Below are positions 1-5,455 of a stretch of DNA of 18,349 bases, piece by piece; within the stretch, counting starts at the first letter, position 1, and the number at the start of each line of letters is the position of its first letter. The DNA comes from JBDSGC01 sp046594105 (lineage in GTDB: Bacteria > Acidobacteriota > Thermoanaerobaculia > Gp7-AA8), in assembly GCA_046594105.1 (NCBI GenBank), contig JBKJQB010000175.1, positions 1 through 18,349 of the forward strand. Direction: 5' to 3'. A model generated the notes under the pieces. The model had not been told where the DNA came from, made no database searches, and was given only the letters and a program-made list of their open reading frames with translations. Both the position numbers and the translations under genes were made by a program.

Positions 1-202
1 TTCTCCCGGCGCACGGGGAGAAGGTGCCGAAGGCAGATGAGGGGCGTTCACTCGACGAAGCAGGACCCCTCATCCCCGCTTCGCGGACCTTCTCCCCGTG
101 TGCGGGGAGAAGGACGCTCGATCGGGGATGAGGGGTCCTGCTTCGTCGAGTGAACGCCCCTCATCTGCCTTCGGCACCTTCTCCCCGTGCGCGGGGAGAA
201 GG
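1..202. repeat. Large inverted repeat built from palindromic units at the left edge
   Basis: Bases 1-78 and 123-200 are inverted copies of each other with one mismatch (base 8). The 44-bp centre is itself a hairpin (88-98 pairs with 103-113, loop TGTG). A second hairpin with the same 11-bp stem, CCTTCTCCCCG, lies at 177-187/192-202. The unit is a short hairpin flanked by segments containing CCCCTCATC in alternating orientation, as in interspersed palindromic repeats of many GC-rich genomes. No credible gene is seen here. It is either a genuine repeat cluster or a foldback at a contig end. Confidence 0.85.
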
Positions 203-247
203 ACTCTCGATGGAAGAGCACGGCGCTCGACGGTTTCCTGGAAGCCG

Positions 248-284
248 CGAAGACGGCGAAGGATCTGCATCGTCGCAGGTGTGA
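248..284 (-). repeat. Diverged half-copy of the palindromic repeat that flanks the GIY-YIG gene
   Basis: This segment shares the core GGCGAAGGATCTGC and the bases around it with the reverse complement of the repeat cores at 4609-4722 and 5171-5283, matching at roughly 31 of 37 positions by eye. It shows that the repeat family exists away from the GIY-YIG gene. Confidence 0.6.
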
Positions 285-351
285 GTTTGTAGAGCGGGAC
301 CGAGAAAGGCGAGTCCCGAAGGGACGGTTGAGCGGCTCCCGGGAGCGATGT

Positions 352-439
352 CGCCGCTCCGCGGCTTCCTGAGCTTCGCGTCCTGAAACCCAGCGCTGAC
401 GCGCTGGGCTACCTAGATTCCGCCGCTCCGCGGCTTCCT
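352..439. repeat. 19-bp direct repeats around a hairpin, upstream of the asparaginase-type gene
   Basis: The same 19 bases (CGCCGCTCCGCGGCTTCCT) occur at 352-370 and 421-439. Between them is a perfect 8-bp stem, CCCAGCGC / GCGCTGGG, at 389-396/401-408 with a TGAC loop. The rest of the gene-free stretch 285-523 shows no convincing reading frame. Without a T-run the hairpin is not a good terminator, so an interspersed repeat remnant is the likelier reading. Confidence 0.6.
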
Positions 440-523
440 CAGCATCGGCGCGCGAGGCAGAACGTCTTGGAGCGTGATCCTGGCGGAGCCTTGGGCAACC
501 AGCGCCGCCGGCCGTGCCGGCTC

Positions 524-529
524 TACAAT
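524..529 (+). promoter_or_regulatory. Candidate -10 box (TACAAT) for a leaderless start at 536
   Basis: TACAAT ends 6 nt before the in-frame GTG at 536, so transcription would begin at or next to the start codon. The same layout occurs at 3172, 7534 and 8985. No convincing -35 hexamer is visible at normal spacing. Confidence 0.45.
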
Positions 530-535
530 CTCCCC

Positions 536-1624
536 GTGCCCTTCGACGAAACCGCTGCACCGAACTTCGCCAGGGCCATGCCGAACTGGCAGCCGCTCGT
601 GGAGTACCGGCGGAACGGAATCGCTGAGAACACCATCCACGGCGCGGTGTCATGGGTCTCCGGCCGCAACGTTCTCCATTCCTTCGGTGGCAACGTCGAG
701 GTCTACGGACGCTCGATGGTCAAGCCGCTGATGATGAAAGTCTTCGCCGACGTGTTCGCGCGCGGCCTCAATCCGGAGCAGCAGGCCATCTCGGTGGCTT
801 CTCACAATGGCGACGTCGAGCATGTCCGCGTGGCCCGCTCCATCCTCAAACCCTCCGAGTGGGGCCTGATGCAGACGCCGCTCGATGTACCGCTGGTGCA
901 GTTCGGACGGCAGGTGCGGCGGCCGAGACGCTGGTATCACTGCTGCTCCGGCGAGCACGCCGCGATCCTGCGCGGCTGCCGCCTCAAAGGCTGGTCGCGC
1001 GTCGGTTACGTCTGGCCCCACCATCCCTTTTTTCAGGAGTACCTCGGCACCATGCAGCGCGTCCTGGGGCCGGAGTGGAAGCCGGGCGTGATCGCCAAGG
1101 ACGGATGCGGCCTGCCCACGGTGAGCATGACCGTCACCGATCTCACGCGCCTCTTCGCCAACCTGGTCACCGAGCGCGATCGCGACTGGATCTGGGGCGC
1201 CATGGTCGATCATCCCGATCTCATCGGCGGCTTCAACCGCCTCGACTCGACGATCCTCAAAGCCTGCGGCGGCCGCGTCATCGCCAAAGAAGGCGCGGAC
1301 GGATTGCTTGGTCTGGCCATCGAACATCCGGAGTATCCCGATGGGCTGGGCGTGGTGGTGAAGATTGCGCACGGCTGGAACCCGCAGGCCACCTGGTACA
1401 TCGCGCGCTACATCCTTGGCGTCCTCGGATTCGAGTTCCGCAATCCCTACAAGCTGCGCCGGCAGAAAGCGTTCATCGTTCCCGAAGTCATTCCTCCGGC
1501 ACTGAGGTCTCGCGCAGAAGGCATCGTGCCGTGGGACTCCTGGGATCCCGACATCGACCGCTGGGACTTTGAGCCGGAAGAGTTCGCGATGGAAGGAAGC
1601 GACGGGCCGGTGACCATTCGATGA
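536..1624 (+). CDS. L-asparaginase II family protein (PF06089-type, class 3 asparaginase)
   Basis: Expected to be a cytoplasmic amidohydrolase releasing ammonia from L-asparagine or a related amide. With the GTG start it has 362 residues, close to the family length. Seen: the opening LVEYRRNGI (residues 21-29), Ser60-x-x-Lys63 in RSMVKP, Ser89 in ASHNG, Cys137 in CCSGEH, Cys191 in DGCGLPT and Lys251 in IAKEGADG. In the Rhizobium etli enzyme the equivalents are two Ser-Lys pairs plus a zinc site made by Cys, Lys and Cys. The odd point is residue 140: the family has SGKH but this protein has SGEH, so the zinc-site lysine is a glutamate. Start: GTG 536 follows a TACAAT box by 6 nt; ATG 578 (348 residues, beginning MPNWQPLVEY) also fits the family; an in-frame TTG at 467 looks too early. 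Substrate uncertain. Confidence 0.85.
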   Translation: MPFDETAAPNFARAMPNWQPLVEYRRNGIAENTIHGAVSWVSGRNVLHSFGGNVEVYGRSMVKPLMMKVFADVFARGLNPEQQAISVASHNGDVEHVRVARSILKPSEWGLMQTPLDVPLVQFGRQVRRPRRWYHCCSGEHAAILRGCRLKGWSRVGYVWPHHPFFQEYLGTMQRVLGPEWKPGVIAKDGCGLPTVSMTVTDLTRLFANLVTERDRDWIWGAMVDHPDLIGGFNRLDSTILKACGGRVIAKEGADGLLGLAIEHPEYPDGLGVVVKIAHGWNPQATWYIARYILGVLGFEFRNPYKLRRQKAFIVPEVIPPALRSRAEGIVPWDSWDPDIDRWDFEPEEFAMEGSDGPVTIR

Positions 1625-1691
1625 ATCAGGTCCGCGATGAGCGAGGCGCTCCGAAAAGCAAACCGATCTCGTCGCAGCCGGTGAAACTCCG

Positions 1692-3158
1692 ATGAAGCAC
1701 GGGATGCTTTCTCTTCCAGGCGAAATCGCGTCCGGAACGATCGGCAACTTCATCAACGGACGCTTCGCCGGGCCGCGTGCGAACGGGTTTCTCGATGATC
1801 TGAATCCAGCGACCGGCGAGGTCATCGCCCGAATTCCCGATAGCGATGCTGCGGATGTCGCCGATGCGGTGACCGCTGCTGGCGCCGCCTTCGACGGTTG
1901 GAGAAAAACGCCAGCGACCGAACGATCACGTCTTCTGCTGAGACTCGCTGATCTCATCGAGAAAAATCTCGACGACCTTGCGCACCTCGAGTCGGTCGAC
2001 AGCGGGAAGACACTCTCGCTGGCGAAACGGCTGGACATCCCCCGGGCCGTGGCGAACTTTCGCTTTTTCGGCACCGCCATCCTTCATCAGAATTCAGAAG
2101 CGCATGTCACCGATGACGTCGCGCTCAACTACACGCTCCGCCATCCGATGGGCGTGGCCGGACTGATCTCGCCGTGGAACCTGCCGCTCTACCTGCTCTC
2201 CTGGAAGATCGCGCCGGCCATCGCGGCAGGAAACAGCTGCGTGGCGAAACCGAGCGAACTGACGCCGCTGACGGCGAACCGGCTTGGAGAGTTGTCGATC
2301 GAAGCGGGCATTCCTCCCGGGGTGATCAATCTCGTTCACGGCCTCGGCGCAAAAGCAGGCCAGGCCATCGTGGCCCATCCCGATGTCCCGCTGATTTCGT
2401 TCACCGGGGGAACCGTGACCGGCGCGCGCGTCGCGGCAACCGGTGCTCCCCTGTTCAAGAAACTATCGCTGGAGCTGGGAGGGAAGAATCCGAACCTGAT
2501 CTTTGCCGACGCCGATCTCGAAGATGCGATGGCAACGTCCATCCGCTCCAGCTTCTGGAATCAGGGAGAGATCTGCCTGTGCGGCTCGCGGATCTTCGTG
2601 GAACGCTCGGTCTACGAGCCGTTCGTCGAGCGATTCGTGGAGGCCACACGGAAGCTGCGGATTGGCGATCCGCTTGATGAGGCCACCGAAATCGGCGCCG
2701 TGATCAGCGAAGCGCATCTCGAGAAGATTCTGGGATATGTCGAGCTTGCGCGGCAGGAGGGTGGAACGATCGCCACCGGCGGTCGCCGGCGCCCCGGTCC
2801 CGGATTCTTCATCGAGCCCACCATCATCACCGGACTGGGGTGCGACTGCCGGGTGCTGCAGGAAGAGATCTTCGGGCCGGTGGTCACCATCACGCCGTTC
2901 GATGGCGAGGCGGAGGCCATTCGTTTCGCGAACTCCACCCGCTACGGGCTGTCCGCGACGGTGTGGACCCGCGATCTGCAACGAGCCCATCGCGTCGCCG
3001 CAGCGCTCGACAGCGGAACGGTGTGGATCAACTGCTGGCTTCTGCGCGACCTGCGCGTGCCGTTCGGCGGAATGAAAGAGAGCGGAGTGGGCCGTGAAGG
3101 CGGCTTCCAGTCGCTGAACTTTTTCACCGAGTCAAAGAACGTCTGCGTGAAGCTTTGA
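1692..3158 (+). CDS. amnC: Aldehyde dehydrogenase, 2-aminomuconic / 2-hydroxymuconic 6-semialdehyde type
   Basis: NAD-dependent oxidation of the semialdehyde made by meta-cleavage of aminophenol- or catechol-type rings, in the cytoplasm. It has 488 residues, normal for the ALDH superfamily. Seen: the Rossmann-side motif ISPWNLPL with Asn163, SFTGG (236-240), catalytic Glu261 in LELGGKNP, nucleophile Cys295 in NQGEICLCGSR, EEIFGPV, and a C-terminus with INCWLLRDLRVPFGGMKESG and FFTESKNVC. That C-terminal signature is typical of the ALDH8A1/AmnC/HMSD branch. The dioxygenase directly downstream supports 2-aminomuconic semialdehyde as substrate (inference); 2-hydroxymuconic semialdehyde remains possible. 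ATG 1692 has no clear Shine-Dalgarno; Met5 is an alternative. The gene starts 67 bp after the asparaginase-type gene on the same strand. The symbol reflects family, not proven function. Confidence 0.88.
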   Translation: MKHGMLSLPGEIASGTIGNFINGRFAGPRANGFLDDLNPATGEVIARIPDSDAADVADAVTAAGAAFDGWRKTPATERSRLLLRLADLIEKNLDDLAHLESVDSGKTLSLAKRLDIPRAVANFRFFGTAILHQNSEAHVTDDVALNYTLRHPMGVAGLISPWNLPLYLLSWKIAPAIAAGNSCVAKPSELTPLTANRLGELSIEAGIPPGVINLVHGLGAKAGQAIVAHPDVPLISFTGGTVTGARVAATGAPLFKKLSLELGGKNPNLIFADADLEDAMATSIRSSFWNQGEICLCGSRIFVERSVYEPFVERFVEATRKLRIGDPLDEATEIGAVISEAHLEKILGYVELARQEGGTIATGGRRRPGPGFFIEPTIITGLGCDCRVLQEEIFGPVVTITPFDGEAEAIRFANSTRYGLSATVWTRDLQRAHRVAAALDSGTVWINCWLLRDLRVPFGGMKESGVGREGGFQSLNFFTESKNVCVKL

Positions 3159-3171
3159 AGGGTGAAGAGTC

Positions 3172-3177
3172 TAAAAT
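3172..3177 (+). promoter_or_regulatory. Candidate -10 box (TAAAAT) for a leaderless dioxygenase transcript
   Basis: TAAAAT lies in the 25-bp gap after the dehydrogenase stop and ends 6 nt before the ATG at 3184. No Shine-Dalgarno sequence precedes that ATG, consistent with a leaderless mRNA. The dioxygenase gene may therefore have its own promoter besides read-through. Confidence 0.5.
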
Positions 3178-3183
3178 GCCGCC

Positions 3184-4098
3184 ATGACTCCCGGAAAGAT
3201 CGCAGGCGGCATGCTCGCGCCGCATCCGCCGCACATCGTCTACGGCGAGAACCACTGGCGGAACGAACCCAAGTCTGAATGCGGATGGGAAGTTCTGCGC
3301 TGGGCGTACGAGCGGGCCCGCAAGCACTTCCTGGCCAAGAAGCCCGACGTGATCCTCGTGCATTCGCCGCACTGGCAGACCTTGATCGGCCATCACTTCC
3401 TCGGCGTTCCAGAGTTCCACGGGCTGTCGGTCGATCCGATCTTCCCGAACCTCTTTCGCTATCAATACGACATCAAGGTCGATGTCGAGCTGGCCGAGTT
3501 GATCGCCGAGGAAGGGCGGAGCGACGGGCTGATCACGAAGATGATGCGGAATCCGAACTTCCGCGTCGACTACGGCACCATCGTCTCCTGCCACATGATG
3601 AATCCGGAGTGGGACATCCCCATCGTGGGCATCTCCTCGAACAACTCGCCTTACTACTTCTCCAACGAGATGGGTCAGGCGGAGATGGTGAAGCTGGGGC
3701 AGGCCACCAAACGCGCCATCGAGCGCAGCGGCCGCACCGCCCTGCTCCTCGCCTCGAACACACTCTCCCATCGACACTTCACCGCGGAGCCGGACATTCC
3801 GGAAGACATGTCGCGCGAGCACGTCTACGAGCACAGCGGCTATCTCTGGGACATGAAAGTCATCGATCTGATGCGGCGCGGCCGCACCCGCGAGTTGATC
3901 GCCGTGCTGCCGGAGTTCATGGACATGGCGGTGAGCGAGGTGAAGGCCGGCTCGCTGGCCTGGATGCTCTCCGCGCTCGACTTTCCCGACTACGCCGCTG
4001 AGGTCTATGGCTACGGAACGGTGATCGGAACGGGCAACGCGGTGGTCGGCTGGGATCCGGAGCTGAAGGCCGCGGCCACCACGCAGGGAGCGGCATGA
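3184..4098 (+). CDS. amnB: Class III extradiol dioxygenase, 2-aminophenol 1,6-dioxygenase beta-subunit type (LigB family)
   Basis: Fe(II)-dependent ring-opening dioxygenase. Relatives cleave 2-aminophenol to 2-aminomuconic 6-semialdehyde, the substrate expected for the dehydrogenase upstream. It has 304 residues, matching beta subunits of that enzyme. Seen: APHPPH with His14, VHSPHW with His63, SNTLSHRHF with His196, and Glu252 in SEVKAG. These sit exactly one residue beyond the iron ligands (His13, His62, Glu251) and catalytic His195 recalled for AmnB, so the active site appears complete. Other family stretches are GWEVLRWAYERAR and MMRNPNFRVDYGT. Known enzymes are alpha2beta2 with a non-catalytic alpha subunit, and no alpha-subunit gene is in the window. 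ATG 3184 follows a TAAAAT box; the stop overlaps the next start by 4 bp. Substrate could also be a catechol or 3-hydroxyanthranilate-like compound. Confidence 0.87.
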   Translation: MTPGKIAGGMLAPHPPHIVYGENHWRNEPKSECGWEVLRWAYERARKHFLAKKPDVILVHSPHWQTLIGHHFLGVPEFHGLSVDPIFPNLFRYQYDIKVDVELAELIAEEGRSDGLITKMMRNPNFRVDYGTIVSCHMMNPEWDIPIVGISSNNSPYYFSNEMGQAEMVKLGQATKRAIERSGRTALLLASNTLSHRHFTAEPDIPEDMSREHVYEHSGYLWDMKVIDLMRRGRTRELIAVLPEFMDMAVSEVKAGSLAWMLSALDFPDYAAEVYGYGTVIGTGNAVVGWDPELKAAATTQGAA

Positions 4099-4571
4099 TC
4101 GCGTTGGTCGCCCTCTGGCTGGCCACAGCCTTCCCATCGCAAAGCAAGACCACCTGGATGCGCCCCGAGTCGTTCCACCTGTCCATCGGCATGAAGCGCG
4201 CCGAGACGATGAAGGTCCTGCAGGCGAAGGGCTGGAAGCCGAAGAAAGGCGACAAACCGGGCGAGCTGGTGCTCGACTACGCCGACGACAAGACGCTGAC
4301 CATGGTCTTTGGCGGCGACCGCCTGGAGTCGATCCGCTTCGAGCTCTTCACCATCCTGCACGACGCCCACGGCGCTTTCGACGAAGAGAAAACCTACCTG
4401 CGCGCCGCCCTCGGACCGCCCAGGAAACTGAAGTCTCCGCAGGTTCTGCTCTACGACAACAAGCTTCCGAACATCATGGTCGTCCTCACCGCCGATCCGA
4501 AATCGGAGCAGGGCCAGAAGGGCGTGGGGATGCTGGTGGTGCGCTACTTTGATCCGGTGGTGAAGCGATAG
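4095..4571 (+). CDS. Small exported protein of unknown function, coupled to the dioxygenase gene
   Basis: It has 158 residues and I do not recognise the family. The first 15 or so residues (MIALVALWLATAFPS) read as a signal peptide, so the product is probably exported. The mature part has a helix-like segment (IGMKRAETMKVLQAKGWKP) followed by alternating hydrophobic strands (LTMVFGGDRLESIRFEL). This loosely recalls the alpha-alpha-beta layout of BamE/SmpA-like domains, but no lipobox cysteine is present and the similarity is only by eye. Its ATG overlaps the dioxygenase stop as ATGA, which argues for translational coupling. A palindromic repeat cluster begins 16 bp after the stop. Confidence 0.7.
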   Translation: MIALVALWLATAFPSQSKTTWMRPESFHLSIGMKRAETMKVLQAKGWKPKKGDKPGELVLDYADDKTLTMVFGGDRLESIRFELFTILHDAHGAFDEEKTYLRAALGPPRKLKSPQVLLYDNKLPNIMVVLTADPKSEQGQKGVGMLVVRYFDPVVKR

Positions 4572-4600
4572 TTGGCTGATCGCCAGCCTCAGAGCTAATA

Positions 4601-4797
4601 AAAGACATCCCCAACCGTCATCCTGAGCAGGCGTGGGTGGCGGGCGGGAAGCGAAGGATCTGCAATCACGAGGATGCTGGTCGACAGCTGCGTCGTTGCA
4701 GATCCTTCGCCGTCTGCGCGGCGGATGACGAGATCGTTCTTCACCCCATCATCGGCGCATCGGCCACCCACGCCAGTAAGGATGACGGTTTGGGGAT
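4601..4797. repeat. Left palindromic unit of the GIY-YIG module
   Basis: The unit begins with CCCCAACCGTCATCCTGAGC and contains a perfect 15-bp stem, GCGAAGGATCTGCAA / TTGCAGATCCTTCGC. A partly degraded inverted copy of its own start lies at 4763-4796 (GCCACCCACGCC, then AGGATGACGGTT). About 40 bp at 4723-4762 have no counterpart in the right unit. Confidence 0.8.
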
Positions 4798-4834
4798 TGC
4801 GCCGGACGCAGCGTGAACCGATGTTGTCGCTCGC

Positions 4835-5158
4835 ATGATGGTGCCGTCTCAAAGAGCGATGTGGAGGTCAGACGGAACGCGAAGATCCTTTTCTGCTTAC
4901 ATCATGTCGAATCGTTCCATGACGCTCTACATCGGCATGACCAACAACCTCCGGCGCCGGGTTGGAGAGCACAAAGCAGGGATCGCCGAATTCACCTCGC
5001 GTTATCAGGTTTATCAACTTGTCTATTTTGCGACGTTTGATTACGCAACGCAGGCGATCGCTCGAGAGAAGCAGTTGAAGGGCTGGACAAGAGCAAAAAA
5101 GATCGCGCTGATCAAGTCCGTCAACCCTCAGTGGCGGGACCTATCGGAAGAGTGGTAA
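4835..5158 (+). CDS. Small GIY-YIG nuclease-domain protein
   Basis: A stand-alone GIY-YIG domain of the 'excinuclease ABC subunit C-like' small protein type, 107 residues versus about 85-100 usual. The fold cleaves DNA with one metal ion; the target of this protein is unknown. Seen: first strand AYIM (Tyr22), Tyr32-Ile33-Gly34 in LYIGMTNN, Arg40 and His46 in NNLRRRVGEHKAG, Glu78 in AIAREKQLKGW, and the family C-terminus NPQWRDLSEEW. The expected catalytic positions are intact, so it is probably functional. ATG 4835 gives the longest frame; ATG 4859 (MWRSDGTRRSF) leaves a more typical N-terminus and is equally plausible. The gene begins 38 bp after one palindromic unit and ends 12 bp before another. 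That placement recalls REP-associated transposases, but with a different nuclease fold (inference). Confidence 0.85.
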   Translation: MMVPSQRAMWRSDGTRRSFSAYIMSNRSMTLYIGMTNNLRRRVGEHKAGIAEFTSRYQVYQLVYFATFDYATQAIAREKQLKGWTRAKKIALIKSVNPQWRDLSEEW

Positions 5159-5170
5159 CCGCGCAACACG

Positions 5171-5308
5171 CCCCAACCGTCATCCTGAGCGGCGTGGGTG
5201 GCGGGCGGGAAGCGAAGGATCTGCAATCACGAGGATGCTGGTCGACAGCTGCGTCGTTGCAGATCCTTCGCCGTCTGCGCGGCTCAGGATGACGGTTGGG
5301 GATGTCTT
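5171..5308. repeat. Right palindromic unit of the GIY-YIG module
   Basis: This is an intact long palindrome. Outer arms 5171-5190 and 5282-5301 are perfect 20-bp inverted repeats; inner arms 5212-5226 and 5257-5271 are perfect 15-bp inverted repeats. Bases 5171-5283 repeat 4609-4722 with a single one-base difference. Downstream, 5325-5455 holds no gene. It has only a small stem (GCATCT/AGATGC, CGAA loop) just past the stop of the minus-strand gene, without a T-run. Confidence 0.88.
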
Positions 5309-5455
5309 CTTACGAGCTCTGAGGGTGACGAAACGTTCGAGGCCGACACCGACGCCGAGACCGAACGAATGCGTCTCGAATCGATCTCGGTGCGAGCGCG
5401 CGGAAACGAGTCTGGTCGTCGCGCGGCGGTGCCGCGAGCATCTCGAAAGATGCGG

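Larger units (their letters stand above)
4587..5324. mobile_element. Candidate repeat-bounded module carrying a GIY-YIG nuclease gene
   Basis: About 738 bp with long inverted ends. Bases 4602-4628 are the perfect reverse complement of 5282-5308 (27 bp). The match resumes outside this as CCTCAGAGCT (4587-4596) against AGCTCTGAGG (5315-5324). Inside are two near-identical direct copies of a palindromic core (4609-4722 and 5171-5283, differing by one inserted base) on either side of the nuclease gene at 4835-5158. No transposase gene and no obvious target-site duplication are seen. Calling it mobile is inference from the inverted ends and the nuclease; a chance cluster of palindromic repeats around a resident gene is the alternative. 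Confidence 0.45.

Noticed and set aside
1..202. CRISPR-like array at the left edge
   Set aside because: Hairpin units recur, but the segments between them are inverted copies of each other rather than unique spacers, and no cas gene is present.
650..2080. Minus-strand frame of about 476 codons across the asparaginase and dehydrogenase genes
   Set aside because: It overlaps two well-supported genes on the other strand and has no motif of its own.
536..4571. Reading the asparaginase-type protein as the 2-aminomuconate deaminase of the pathway
   Set aside because: Known aminomuconate deaminases belong to other families. The link rests only on adjacency, so it is mentioned as a possibility and not used as a call.
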